Of a stretch of 64,000 bases of DNA, positions 27,787 through 36,594 are shown one piece after another. Origin of the DNA: Gammaproteobacteria bacterium (GTDB taxonomy: Bacteria > Pseudomonadota > Gammaproteobacteria > Arenicellales > Arenicellaceae). The stretch spans positions 1 to 64,000 of the forward strand of contig JABDKW010000072.1 of assembly GCA_013002025.1 (NCBI GenBank). Direction: 5' to 3'. The stretch's first letter is position 1, and the number at the start of each line of letters is the position of its first letter. Below the pieces are notes generated by a model. The model saw only the letters and a program-made list of their open reading frames with translations, searched no databases and was not told where the DNA came from. The translations under genes and the position numbers were made by a program.

Positions 27787-28226
27787 GCGACAAACTCATA
27801 TTGGGTAATCTGGAGGCCTGTGAGTTGCCCGAACTCGGCATTTGCGACCTGCATGTACGGGTCGACACTGGTGCGCGCACCTCATCGCTACACGTGGATA
27901 ATATAAAGCGATTTAAACGCGGTGGCCGCTCCTGGGTGCGATTTGATATTCACCCCAATGCCCACAATGTGGAGGAGGTCACGCGTGCCGAAGCGCCCCT
28001 GCATGCGGTGCGGCGGGTAAAGTCGTCGAATGGCCAAACTGAGCGTCGGCGGGTAATTCAAACCGAGTTTCGCATTGGCGAGCACAGTTGGCCGATTGAA
28101 ATCAGCCTTACCGACCGCTCCGATATGAGTTACCTAATGCTGTTAGGTCGTGAAGCCATGGGCGACAGAGTATTGATTGACCCGTCCGCCACATTTTTGG
28201 CCAGCGAGGATGTTGAGGCCGATTAG
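27783..28226 (+). CDS. RimB-type ATP-dependent zinc protease family (DUF785) protein
   Basis: A 147-residue protein of the Zn_protease/DUF785 family. The core DTGARTSSLHV (28-38) is a retropepsin-like Asp-Thr-Gly active site, followed by VRFDIHPN and LLGREAM in the place of the second aspartic-protease loop. In pseudomonads a related gene (rimB) lies with rimK and controls S6 glutamylation. ATGA overlap with the deacylase shows tight coupling. Despite the family name, the visible motif argues for an aspartic, not zinc, mechanism. Confidence 0.85.
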   Translation: MSDKLILGNLEACELPELGICDLHVRVDTGARTSSLHVDNIKRFKRGGRSWVRFDIHPNAHNVEEVTRAEAPLHAVRRVKSSNGQTERRRVIQTEFRIGEHSWPIEISLTDRSDMSYLMLLGREAMGDRVLIDPSATFLASEDVEAD

Positions 28227-28259
28227 CCGACCTTTGCGGCGCTGGATACGGGTCATTTC

Positions 28260-28301
28260 TTGACCCAGATCAATTGATACTAACCGCTAATTTCCTATGC
28301 T
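28260..28301 (+). promoter_or_regulatory. Fnr-type site and -10 before usp (28323)
   Basis: TTGAC-CCAG-ATCAA at 28260-28273 matches the Fnr consensus at 9 of 10 positions. TATGCT at 28296-28301 is a -10 starting 29.5 bp from the box centre, the class II (-41.5) geometry. A strong AGGAGGG ribosome site follows. Confidence 0.8.
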
Positions 28302-28322
28302 TGTTTCTAGGAGGGTAGTTTT

Positions 28323-29150
28323 ATGTACAAAGAAATTGTGGTTTGTGTCAATGAAGCAGAGGGGCGCGACAATGCGATTACCGCGGCGGCTGCATTTGCC
28401 AATCAGCACAATGCGCATTTGCTCGGTGTCTATTGTTCACTCGGTGAAGATTCGCCATTGGTGCCCGCCATGGGCGTGGTATCGGCTGATCTGATTATGG
28501 AGGCCATGAAGCAATACAAGGAACGCCGCACCGCCTCCAAGCAGCGCTTCAAAGAAATCACGTCAGAGGTGGGATGCTCGGCCGATTGGCTGGATGACGA
28601 TAGCGTTGACGCACCGATCAGGGCAGCTGCCTATGCTGACCTGATCATCACCAACCAGGCCGCTAAGGATAAGGCGCGTGGTGTATCTAATATGAGTTTA
28701 ATAAACCGGTTGATTCTGGAATCCGGGAAACCGGTGATCTTAACCCCCACAGGTTGGAATCAAACGGGGTTCGGCGCGCGCATCGCCCTGGGTTGGGATG
28801 AGTCAAGAGAGGCGGTGCGCGCAGTCGCTGATGCATTACCTCTATTGCAGCAGGCCGAGCAGGTGGACGTGATCAGTATCAACTATGAGGGCGATGATGA
28901 CATCGTGGATATCTCCGAAATCAGCACGTATTTGGCACAACGTAATGTGGCAAATAGCTTTCATTTACAGGTCACCAGTTCACGCCTGGATTCCCCAGAA
29001 AAGGTATTGTCAAACTATTGTGATGAACACGATATCGACCTGCTTGTCATAGGCGCCTATGGACACACACGGCTGCGCGAGATTGTGTTGGGCGGCGTTA
29101 CTCGCCATATGATCCGACGCAGTAAGGTACCGTTGCTTTTGACGCATTGA
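28323..29150 (+). CDS. Universal stress protein, tandem Usp domains
   Basis: A 275-residue protein with two Usp folds. The N-terminal domain begins YKEIVVCVNEAEGRDNAITA. The C-terminal domain ends VIGAYGHTRLREIVLGGVTRH, the G-x2-G-x9-G-type nucleotide-binding motif, then KVPLLLTH. Such proteins accumulate under anoxia, starvation or respiratory inhibition in pseudomonads. AGGAGGG eight bases upstream implies high expression, and the Fnr-type promoter fits low-oxygen induction. Two close paralogues are at 31877 and 35492. Confidence 0.93.
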   Translation: MYKEIVVCVNEAEGRDNAITAAAAFANQHNAHLLGVYCSLGEDSPLVPAMGVVSADLIMEAMKQYKERRTASKQRFKEITSEVGCSADWLDDDSVDAPIRAAAYADLIITNQAAKDKARGVSNMSLINRLILESGKPVILTPTGWNQTGFGARIALGWDESREAVRAVADALPLLQQAEQVDVISINYEGDDDIVDISEISTYLAQRNVANSFHLQVTSSRLDSPEKVLSNYCDEHDIDLLVIGAYGHTRLREIVLGGVTRHMIRRSKVPLLLTH

Positions 29151-29185
29151 CTGCGCTCTAACTTCTAGGACCCTAATCAAAGTTT

Positions 29186-29216
29186 TTGCGATTCACGTGC
29201 TTTGCGCGTGTCGCAA
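29186..29216. repeat. Inverted repeat upstream of fnr-like gene
   Basis: TTGCGA (29186-29191) and TCGCAA (29211-29216), extended inward by CACG/CGTG pairing, can form a hairpin ~70 bp before the regulator start. It has no downstream T-run, so it looks more like an operator or mRNA structure than a terminator. Confidence 0.4.
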
Positions 29217-29287
29217 GTCTTGTATGCGCCTTGAAAAAGCGGCAAGATGGCTCTATCTGAAGATAATACCATCGCCAAAGGCTCCCT

Positions 29288-30043
29288 ATGTACCAGCACT
29301 CCTGCTCCAATTGCTCAATGAGCGCCATTTGTTTGCCGCTGGGTCTGGACAAGCAGCAAGTTTGTGAATTGGAAAAAATCGTGCAGACAACCGCGGTTAA
29401 GCACGCTGGCGATGTGATATTGCGACAGGGCGATCGCTTCGCCGACGTGTATGCGGTCAAATCCGGCATGTGTAAGTCGTTTCGATTGGATCAGGCTGGC
29501 GTGGAATATGTGCAAAGCTTTCACTTGCCGGGGGAGTTATTTGGCCTCGACGCCATCTATGCCAGGCAATACGGCTTTACCGTGCAAGCACTCGACACCA
29601 CGGTGCTGTGTAAGATGGATTATTCCGAATTGCAAAACCTGTGTGCTTCGATTCCGGCGTTACAGGAACAGCTTTTCAATCTGCTGAGCCGGGATTTGTA
29701 TCATTCTCATGTCAACCCGATTGAGCACTTTGATCAAACCGCCGAGCAAAAACTGGCCGGTTTTTTGCATAATCTTTTATTGCGCTTACAAGTGCGCGGG
29801 CATACGGAGATGGAAATTTATTTGCCGATGTCGCGGCGCGATATTGCCAATCATCTGGGCCTGGCACCGGAAACCATCAGTCGCTTACTCAAGCGCATGC
29901 AGGAGAACGGTGTATTGTCGATCGACAATCGTCTGGTCACCGTTAATGACAAGGGTGCCCTCGAGGATTTAGTTCATTGTCATGCGCTGGAGACCACTGT
30001 CAAACCGGCCGACATTGCGCGATCGGACAGTTCGGCTGCCTAA
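29288..30043 (+). CDS. Fnr/Anr-family oxygen-sensing transcription regulator
   Basis: A 251-residue Crp/Fnr protein. The N-terminal cysteines C6, C9 and C15 (CSNCSMSAIC) plus C108 (VLCKMDY) correspond to the four [4Fe-4S] ligands of Fnr. The cyclic-nucleotide-like sensor domain follows. The helix-turn-helix RRDIANHLGLAPETISRLL has Glu195, Ser198 and Arg199, the residues that read TTGAT-N4-ATCAA. Loss of oxygen should stabilise the cluster and dimer. It sits in the middle of a set of genes with such sites, although I see no site in its own upstream region. Confidence 0.93.
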   Translation: MYQHSCSNCSMSAICLPLGLDKQQVCELEKIVQTTAVKHAGDVILRQGDRFADVYAVKSGMCKSFRLDQAGVEYVQSFHLPGELFGLDAIYARQYGFTVQALDTTVLCKMDYSELQNLCASIPALQEQLFNLLSRDLYHSHVNPIEHFDQTAEQKLAGFLHNLLLRLQVRGHTEMEIYLPMSRRDIANHLGLAPETISRLLKRMQENGVLSIDNRLVTVNDKGALEDLVHCHALETTVKPADIARSDSSAA

Positions 30044-30054
30044 GCAGGGCCGAC

Positions 30055-30096
30055 TTGACCTGCGTCAATAACGCGCCCGAGTTCGCCCCTTACACT
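30055..30096 (+). promoter_or_regulatory. Fnr/Dnr-like site and -10 before Na/Pi cotransporter gene
   Basis: TTGAC-CTGC-GTCAA at 30055-30068 is a perfect inverted repeat of five bases, 8 of 10 matches to the Fnr consensus. TACACT at 30091-30096 lies at the class II -10 position (29.5 bp from the centre). Confidence 0.6.
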
Positions 30097-30180
30097 ACAC
30101 TTTAGGTCCTGTCGTGCACCGCCGAGTGTCGTGGTACGGTGTCGCCGTCTGTCGGCGTCTAGCTATGCTCCGCGCACGGT

Positions 30181-30195
30181 AATATCGCTGATATT
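30181..30195. repeat. Perfect 15-bp palindrome before Na/Pi cotransporter gene
   Basis: AATATC-GCT-GATATT lies 37 bp before the ATG at 30232, inside the predicted 5' leader. It could be an operator or an mRNA hairpin. Confidence 0.5.
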
Positions 30196-30231
30196 GATGG
30201 CGGCCACGGCCGCGTGCGGGCAAGCAAAACC

Positions 30232-31860
30232 ATGAGTGAATTAACCTTATTATTTGGCCTGGCGATTTTTCTGTTCGCCATGCACAGTCTGGAGCGCGGC
30301 ATCAGGGCGGCCAGCGGCGATAGCCTGAACAAGTGGATGTCGGCTGGCACCAATAACCCGGTCAGCAGTGCTGCGACGGGCATTATGGTCACGGCGATCC
30401 TGCAGAGCAGTTCCATGGTGTCGCTGGTGGCATTGGCTTTTGTCAGCGCTGGCATAATCCCGCTGTATAACGGCATCGGCATCGTGCTGGGTGCGAATCT
30501 TGGTACTACCGTCACCGGTTGGGTGGTCACCGTGGTGGGCTTCAAAATGGATCTGCAGGCCATGGTGGTACCACTGTTGGGTATCGGTTCAGCCATGAGT
30601 CTGGTTAGCTCAAACACCAGGGCGCGCGGCTTGGGACGTGCATTATTTGCCTTTGGTCTGCTTATTTTCGGCCTTGATCTGATGAAGCAAAGTGTAGCTG
30701 GTCTGGCGCATATCGTTGATTTTTCGAGCTACCAGGAATTACCGTCGTGGGTTTTTCTGCTGATCGGGGTGCTATTGGCGGCAGTTATGCAGTCCAGTTC
30801 GGCGGTGATGATTATTACTCTGTCGTTTCTGCATTCGGAGACCATTGTTCTGACCCAGGCCGCAGCGATCGTGATTGGTGCAGATTTGGGCACCACCAGC
30901 ACCACGATATTGGGGAGTCTGGGGCAGTCCATGGTGAAAAAACAGCTGGCATTTGCGCATGTGTTTTTTAATCTCCTGGTAAATTCGCTGGCGTTTCTGT
31001 TTTTATTGCCCGTATTACCTCAATTATTGGCCGCATCATCCATCAGCGACCCATTGTTCGGGTTGGTGGCCTTTCACAGCTTTTTCAATCTGGCTGGACT
31101 GCTGCTGTTTTTACCGCTCTTGCACTGGTACACGCGCTGGATTAAGCGTGTGCTACCGCAACCTGTGGCGGCGGAGAATCGCTACTTTGAAGTGCCGGTT
31201 GAGGTACCCGCTGCGGCATTGGACAGCCTGACCCAGGCTCGACGTCACCTTTGTCGCAGAGCCTTGAATATGCATTTTGCCGAGTTGGAAATTAACCCCG
31301 AAACAGTACCTGGGCATGCGTTGGTGAGCCTCGATGACGCTGAGTCTGAGACCTATGACCAGACCTTTGAGGCGCAATACGAATCGCTTAAAAACAGTGA
31401 AGCAAAATTGCTCAAATACGCAGCCAAGCTGCGTCTGCAAGGGCTCGACAAGGGTCAGGAGGGCGCTATACGCAGGGAAATTGAGGCGACTCGCTCGTGC
31501 GTCTACGCAAGTAAAACATTGAAAGATATACGAGCCGACTTCGCGCAACTGCATCACACGTTAAACAGCGACTTTGCGACCGGGTTGATCGCCCTTCATC
31601 AGACATTTTTGCTGCAATTTTTTCGCGCATTGTTACCTTTGCTGTTCGCGCCGCATGATCGCGCTTACGTGCGCGAGCAGACCGAAGCCTTGCACGAATT
31701 AAACGGGCGTCACTATGATGACAGTAATGACTACATCGAGGGTTGTCTGAACGGTGATTCGCAGGAAATTCCGACTCTTTCGACCTGGTTTAACCTGAAC
31801 CATGAACTGCATCACTACTCGCGCTACATGATCCGGTCGGCCGCGGCGCTGGCCGATTGA
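30232..31860 (+). CDS. Na/Pi cotransporter family protein with PhoU-like tail
   Basis: About 542 residues. Two inverted Na/Pi-cotransporter repeats carry the QSS motifs ILQSSSMVSLVAL and VMQSSSAVMIITL, with about eight membrane segments up to residue ~310. A helical cytoplasmic PhoU-like domain follows. Members import phosphate with Na+ or influence phosphate homeostasis. I use the ATG at 30232; a GTG at 30214 is possible. The 5' leader is ~130 bp if the Fnr-type promoter is right. Confidence 0.9.
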   Translation: MSELTLLFGLAIFLFAMHSLERGIRAASGDSLNKWMSAGTNNPVSSAATGIMVTAILQSSSMVSLVALAFVSAGIIPLYNGIGIVLGANLGTTVTGWVVTVVGFKMDLQAMVVPLLGIGSAMSLVSSNTRARGLGRALFAFGLLIFGLDLMKQSVAGLAHIVDFSSYQELPSWVFLLIGVLLAAVMQSSSAVMIITLSFLHSETIVLTQAAAIVIGADLGTTSTTILGSLGQSMVKKQLAFAHVFFNLLVNSLAFLFLLPVLPQLLAASSISDPLFGLVAFHSFFNLAGLLLFLPLLHWYTRWIKRVLPQPVAAENRYFEVPVEVPAAALDSLTQARRHLCRRALNMHFAELEINPETVPGHALVSLDDAESETYDQTFEAQYESLKNSEAKLLKYAAKLRLQGLDKGQEGAIRREIEATRSCVYASKTLKDIRADFAQLHHTLNSDFATGLIALHQTFLLQFFRALLPLLFAPHDRAYVREQTEALHELNGRHYDDSNDYIEGCLNGDSQEIPTLSTWFNLNHELHHYSRYMIRSAAALAD

Positions 31861-31876
31861 AAACCAGGCTAAGTTT

Positions 31877-32707
31877 TTAGTGTGCTACCAGGACTGGCTG
31901 TGTGCAACTGCGGACCAGATTGCGGGTGACGCCGCCCAGCACTATTTCACGCAGTCTGGTGTGGCCATACCCACCGATTACGATTAGATCGCAGCCGTGC
32001 TCGGAGGCGTGGCGTTGCAGGGTATCCGCCTCGGTTTTGTCTTTATCTGCCAAGGGCACCGAAAAGAATTCGCATTTAATCTGATGCGCACTTAGGTAGG
32101 CACAGATCTCAACACCGTCTATGAGTTCCTGTTGCGGATCGTGCTTGTGCGTGACAGATACAATGTGCACGCTCTCTGCCAGACGCATCAGGCCCAGACT
32201 GTAGCGGGTCGCTGCGACTGCTTCTTTGGATTGCTTCCAGCCAAGCACAATCCGCTCTCCAAACGTGGTCTGCTGCCAATTATCCGGCACCACAATGGTC
32301 GGCAGTCCAGTCTCAATAATCAGATTATCGACAAAATCAGTATCATTGAAAATGACGCTGCCCTCAGTTTTCGGCTGTCGGACAAACAGCAGGTCGGCAT
32401 ACAGTGCCGGTGAAAAGTGGGCATCAATTTCTGAGTCCGTATGCCATTGATTCTCGCAATCGTGTTGCTCGCAGATTTTTTCAAACTCGCGGCGTGCACT
32501 TTCTCCGTAGGATTTCTGCACATCGAACAGGCTCTGCGCGAGATTTAGAGGGTAATCGCCATAAACCGTGGCGTAATTCATGATGTCAGGGGTGACAAAT
32601 ACCGCGCTCAGCAGTGCGTCATGTTGCACCGCAAACGCCGCCGCAGTTTCAATTACCGAGGCATTGGATTTATCACCGTATAAATATACCAATAACCGCT
32701 TCAGCAT
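31877..32707 (-). CDS. Universal stress protein, tandem Usp domains
   Basis: A 276-residue tandem-Usp protein, paralogous to the genes at 28323 and 35492: first domain LKRLLVYLYGDKSNASVIETA, second domain ending VIGGYGHTRLREIVLGGVTRN. It ends convergent to the Na/Pi gene (16-bp gap). Its promoter carries the only exact TTGAT-N4-ATCAA in the window, predicting strong Fnr/Anr control. Confidence 0.92.
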   Translation of the reverse strand: MLKRLLVYLYGDKSNASVIETAAAFAVQHDALLSAVFVTPDIMNYATVYGDYPLNLAQSLFDVQKSYGESARREFEKICEQHDCENQWHTDSEIDAHFSPALYADLLFVRQPKTEGSVIFNDTDFVDNLIIETGLPTIVVPDNWQQTTFGERIVLGWKQSKEAVAATRYSLGLMRLAESVHIVSVTHKHDPQQELIDGVEICAYLSAHQIKCEFFSVPLADKDKTEADTLQRHASEHGCDLIVIGGYGHTRLREIVLGGVTRNLVRSCTQPVLVAH

Positions 32708-32753
32708 TTTGCACCTCGTGACATAGACATCAGAATGGTTGTTGAATTTCTAT

Positions 32754-32795
32754 ATCGTAGCGCTAGCGTAAGACAAGACGATTGATTTAGATCAA
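32754..32795 (-). promoter_or_regulatory. Perfect Fnr box and -10 before usp (31877-32707)
   Basis: TTGAT-TTAG-ATCAA at 32782-32795 matches the consensus at all ten positions. On the minus strand TACGAT (32759-32754) begins 29.5 bp from the box centre, exactly the class II spacing. Confidence 0.85.
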
Positions 32796-32889
32796 GGCCT
32801 CACCGTTAAGGGAGTTAATGTTCGTTCCGTTATTGCACGCCTGATGATCTCGCTGTCAGGACAACATGCCGGTGATTTAGGTCGGTAAT

Positions 32890-32930
32890 TTGATCCATGT
32901 CAGGTTGGTACGGTCGGTGAGTGCTGTAAT
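32890..32930 (+). promoter_or_regulatory. Weak Fnr-like site before phosphatase/nuclease fusion gene
   Basis: TTGAT-CCAT-GTCAG at 32890-32903 matches 8 of 10 positions, and TGTAAT at 32925-32930 sits one base from the expected -10 position. It is ~94 bp from the divergent perfect site and is weaker evidence than the others. Confidence 0.45.
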
Positions 32931-32948
32931 TACTGTGAGCGGAGTGTC

Positions 32949-35495
32949 GTGTCGCATAGGCGTTGCTCTTTGGCTTGCAAACCAAGTGATCTGGAGTTAC
33001 CAGTCTCTAACGTCCAAGTGATTTTTCGTGTGGAAAAAACCCTGCGCAGCTGGCGCAATAAATTTAGCCGAACAAACCTTATTGTTTGGCTATTCAGCAT
33101 GCCAAAATCTTTGCCCGAAGACAGTGGTGCGGGGCTTATCATGCTGCAAATTGATGGTCTGTCAAACTCGCAACTTAGTAAGGCGCTTGAGTCCGGTGCC
33201 ATGCCGTTTCTAAAAAGGCTATTGGCACAGGAGCATTATCAACAATATTCACTGTACAGTGGTGTACCGTCATCTACGCCGGCCGTGCAAGGCGAATTGT
33301 TTTACGGGGTACGAGGCTGCGTGCCGGCATTTAAATTTAAGCGGCCAGCGGATTCCAGACCTGTGACGCCATTGGAGCCGGGGGTTGCGGCTGCACTGGA
33401 GGCCGAATTGCGTAAGCAAGGAGGGCGGCCATTGCTGGAGGGCGGATCATCCTATTCCAATATTTTTACTGGTGGCGCGGCGGAGTCCTCTTTTTGCGCC
33501 GCTTCATTGGGGTGGTCCAATGTCATACCGACCAGTAATGCCCTGAAAATGATGATTTTCACCCTGGCCCACATTTTCAGCTATATACGGGTAGCGGGTC
33601 TCATGCTCGTCGAGCTGGTGTTGGCGATAGTCGATTTTGTGCGAGGTATGTTTAGTGGCCGAAATCTACCCCGGGAGTTGGCCTTTGTGCCGATTCGGGT
33701 TGCCGTGTCTGTGTTACTCAGAGAGCTGGTGAGCATCGGAATTAGAATTGATATAGATCGGGGCCTACCAATCGTGCACGCAAACTTTATCGGCTACGAC
33801 GAACAAGCTCATCGGCGAGGTCCGGGCTCGCGTTTCGCGCACTGGGGCTTGCGTGGGATAGATCGGGCGATCGCTCGGATCTGGCGGGCTGCGCAACGGT
33901 CTAAGGTTCGGGATTATGACGTCTGGATCTACTCGGACCACGGCCAACAACCGACCCACAGCTATCCCGTGGAGTTCGATAGCTCGATTCGATCCGCCGT
34001 GATGCGAGTCTTGTCACAGAATATTGATGGGCCGTTGGAGATGGTCGTGCCTGGCGAAGTTGATTTAACCGACCGGGTATACGGCAACCTGGAGTCACAA
34101 AATGTATATCTACTGGGCTCGCAAGGATTGTCGGCCTGGTTTCGTCGGTTCACCTCCAGCCCACCAAATCAGCGCTTGGTAGCAACCGAGTTGGCCGCCA
34201 TGGGGCCCTTAGGCTTTGTGTATTTAGACCTGCAAGTTAAGCAACAAGTGCGAGAGCGCGTTGCAAAACAGCTTGTCGATAGTGCAGGAATTCCCATGGT
34301 CATGTGCCAGCTAGACGGTGCCGATAGCGAGCGACGTGCTGAAGTCTGGACTGGCGAAGGGAAGTTTTATCTACCGAGGGATAAGCATCAGATTCTCGGG
34401 TCCGATCACCCCTTCCTTGATGCTGTAAGCGATGATTTAATCAGTCTCGCCAGCCATCCCTATGCCGGGCGCTGGGTGTTGATCGGGTGGCAAGCGAATG
34501 GTCGTGATTTCAGCTTTAGAATTGAGAACGGAGCCCACGGAGGGCCGGGGCCGGAAGAAACCCACGCCTTTGCAATGCTGCCCATGGATGCTCATGTACC
34601 TCGAACAAAGACAAGCTCGTTTTTACGCCTGCAGGACCTGCGCAGTGCAGCGCTAGCGTTGCGAACGCCAAACAATAGAGCTTTTAGTACTGCGATCAAG
34701 CCTGTTCCACTGACACAGACACCCCAAAGCAGATCATCTGCATTAACCAGTAAACGCATCCGGGTTATGACCTACAATATTCACGCCTGCAAGGGGATGG
34801 ATGGAACAACATCTATTTCACGTATAGCCCGCATCATTGCCAGAGTTCAACCCGATATTATTGCCTTACAGGAGCTTGATGTGCGACCGGGCTCACAACA
34901 AGCCGCTGAGCTAGCAAGCGCACTGCAACTGTCGATTCATTATTTTCCCGCGCAGCATCTTGCCAGCGGTCGATATGGCAATGCGATTTTGACTCGTTAC
35001 CCACTTCAGTTAGTCCGCGCAGAGCGGCTGGTAGGGCGCGGTAAGACAGCGCGTATAGGCAAGTCTGCATTTAATCAGCCGCGCGGAGCGCTGTGGGTGA
35101 AGTTAGATGTAGATGGTAACCAATTAAACGTAATCACCACTCATCTTGGCCTGACTGGTAGAGAGCGTTGTGATCAGGTGACGGCGCTGTTGGGCGAGGA
35201 TTGGCTTGCCAATGAGCAGTGTCAGCAGCCGGTAATTCTATGTGGAGATTTCAATTGCGGTCCCGGTCAAATGGGCTACCGGCGTCTGGCAAATACGCTG
35301 GGTGATGCACAGCGTGAGCTAACAGGCGTGTCTACTAAAAATACTTTTGCCGGCCGCTATCCGACACTGCGAATTGACCATGTATTTGTAAGTAGTGACT
35401 TGCGAGTTAAAAACGTGCAGGTTCCCCGCACCAGTCTTACTCGAATCGCCTCAGATCATCTGCCATTAGTTGTTGATCTACAGCTTGCTGATTAG
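32949..35495 (+). CDS. Alkaline-phosphatase-superfamily / EEP nuclease-fold fusion protein
   Basis: An 848-residue fusion. Residues ~60-560 form a type I phosphodiesterase/pyrophosphatase (alkaline phosphatase superfamily) domain: IMLQIDGLS (Asp69), PSSTPAVQGELFYG (Thr110 as nucleophile), FIGYDEQAH (Asp284, His288) and YSDHGQ (Asp330, His331). Hydrophobic segments lie at ~201-235. From ~603 an endonuclease/exonuclease/phosphatase domain follows, with MTYNIHACKG, IIALQELDVR, GDFNCGP and SDHLPLVVD, all catalytic positions intact. The GTG at 32949 has GGAG five bases upstream; ATG 33099 would drop 50 unconserved residues. The two hydrolase heads suggest sequential phosphoester cleavage; substrates unknown. 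Confidence 0.85.
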   Translation: MSHRRCSLACKPSDLELPVSNVQVIFRVEKTLRSWRNKFSRTNLIVWLFSMPKSLPEDSGAGLIMLQIDGLSNSQLSKALESGAMPFLKRLLAQEHYQQYSLYSGVPSSTPAVQGELFYGVRGCVPAFKFKRPADSRPVTPLEPGVAAALEAELRKQGGRPLLEGGSSYSNIFTGGAAESSFCAASLGWSNVIPTSNALKMMIFTLAHIFSYIRVAGLMLVELVLAIVDFVRGMFSGRNLPRELAFVPIRVAVSVLLRELVSIGIRIDIDRGLPIVHANFIGYDEQAHRRGPGSRFAHWGLRGIDRAIARIWRAAQRSKVRDYDVWIYSDHGQQPTHSYPVEFDSSIRSAVMRVLSQNIDGPLEMVVPGEVDLTDRVYGNLESQNVYLLGSQGLSAWFRRFTSSPPNQRLVATELAAMGPLGFVYLDLQVKQQVRERVAKQLVDSAGIPMVMCQLDGADSERRAEVWTGEGKFYLPRDKHQILGSDHPFLDAVSDDLISLASHPYAGRWVLIGWQANGRDFSFRIENGAHGGPGPEETHAFAMLPMDAHVPRTKTSSFLRLQDLRSAALALRTPNNRAFSTAIKPVPLTQTPQSRSSALTSKRIRVMTYNIHACKGMDGTTSISRIARIIARVQPDIIALQELDVRPGSQQAAELASALQLSIHYFPAQHLASGRYGNAILTRYPLQLVRAERLVGRGKTARIGKSAFNQPRGALWVKLDVDGNQLNVITTHLGLTGRERCDQVTALLGEDWLANEQCQQPVILCGDFNCGPGQMGYRRLANTLGDAQRELTGVSTKNTFAGRYPTLRIDHVFVSSDLRVKNVQVPRTSLTRIASDHLPLVVDLQLAD

Positions 35496-36319
35496 TGTGA
35501 GAATAGTACCGGAATGGTGCTGTTTTTTATCATGTGTGACGTCATACCACCCATCACTACTTCGCGTAAGCGGGAATGGCCATAACCACCGATCACAATC
35601 AGGTCAACATTGTGCTCGGTCGCGTAGTTTAGCAGCATGTCCAGCTCTTCATTATGCTTTGGCGCATGCTCGATTATCACATCATTTAAAATGCCCTTGC
35701 TACCCAGATAGGCTTGTAGTTCTGGAGAGGTATTATGCTCCTCGCTGAACACCGGGTCTTTGAGTACATCAAGAATTAGCACATGCTCGCACTTACCTAA
35801 CACGGGCAGGGCGTCGGCCACTGCGCGCATGGCTTCAGCGCTCGAGTTCCAACCGACCAGCACCTTGCCTCCAATTGCGTCAGCATCCCAGCCTGTTGGA
35901 ATCATCACAATGGGTCGCTTGCTTTGTAAGATAAGGTGGTGCACTAACGACTCGTCGGATAGATAAGTGGCAAGTTCCTGATTTGGTTGGTCTACAAAAA
36001 TTATATCTGTGCAGAGCAGCTGGCGAATCGGGTTTTCAGATTGAAAGATAGTTCGCCAGCGCGATTTGCACTCATACTTCGCCAGCACAGATTCAAAAAT
36101 ATCTTTATTGCGTTGCTCTCGCGTGTCTTGGTCGACCAGCAGTTGGTCCGCCAGTTCCATGGGGGACGAGCCTGCCCAGCGGACGATTTCAACCGTATCC
36201 AGTTTGGTGTAGGTGGCGGTCAGGGTGGCTTTATGCTGTTCGGCAAACTTGGCCGCCGCCTGCAAGGCGTTGCAGCGTTTATCCAGCGCATTAACGCAAA
36301 CGGTAACTTGATTAATCAT
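35492..36319 (-). CDS. Universal stress protein, tandem Usp domains
   Basis: A 275-residue third tandem-Usp paralogue: MINQVTVCVNALDKRCNALQ at the start and VIGGYGHSRLREVVMGGMTSH near the end. I choose the ATG at 36319, with GGAGG eight bases upstream, over an in-frame TTG at 36334. It converges on the fusion gene with a 4-bp overlap. An Fnr-type box and TAAAAT -10 lie ~95 bp upstream. Confidence 0.92.
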   Translation of the reverse strand: MINQVTVCVNALDKRCNALQAAAKFAEQHKATLTATYTKLDTVEIVRWAGSSPMELADQLLVDQDTREQRNKDIFESVLAKYECKSRWRTIFQSENPIRQLLCTDIIFVDQPNQELATYLSDESLVHHLILQSKRPIVMIPTGWDADAIGGKVLVGWNSSAEAMRAVADALPVLGKCEHVLILDVLKDPVFSEEHNTSPELQAYLGSKGILNDVIIEHAPKHNEELDMLLNYATEHNVDLIVIGGYGHSRLREVVMGGMTSHMIKNSTIPVLFSH

Positions 36320-36384
36320 GTCAAGAGCCTCCAAAGCAATCGTATCTGATCAGTAGTACAGCGCAATAGTTATTAGACAGAGTC

Positions 36385-36425
36385 ATTTTACTCGTCGCCC
36401 AATGCGACGTGTTGACCTGGATCAA
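36385..36425 (-). promoter_or_regulatory. Fnr-type site and -10 before usp (35492-36319)
   Basis: TTGAC-CTGG-ATCAA at 36412-36425 (9 of 10 matches). On the minus strand TAAAAT (36390-36385) lies within one base of the class II -10 position. Confidence 0.75.
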
Positions 36426-36516
36426 GTTGCTACTCAGCTTTGTGTTAGAGCTGTGTGGTATTAGAACTGAGCATTATTAAAGCTATGGTGCGTATTTATG
36501 AATAAATTCAAGTTTT

Positions 36517-36557
36517 TTGATTTGGGTCAAATGACTGTTGTATTAAAGACCTAAAAT
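36517..36557 (+). promoter_or_regulatory. Fnr-type site and -10 before cytochrome c gene
   Basis: TTGAT-TTGG-GTCAA at 36517-36530 (9 of 10 matches), followed by TAAAAT at 36552-36557, one base from the expected -10 position. The cytochrome ATG is 38 bp further. Confidence 0.75.
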
Positions 36558-36594
36558 AAATGACTTAACGATACTCATTTTGATGGTGGAAACT

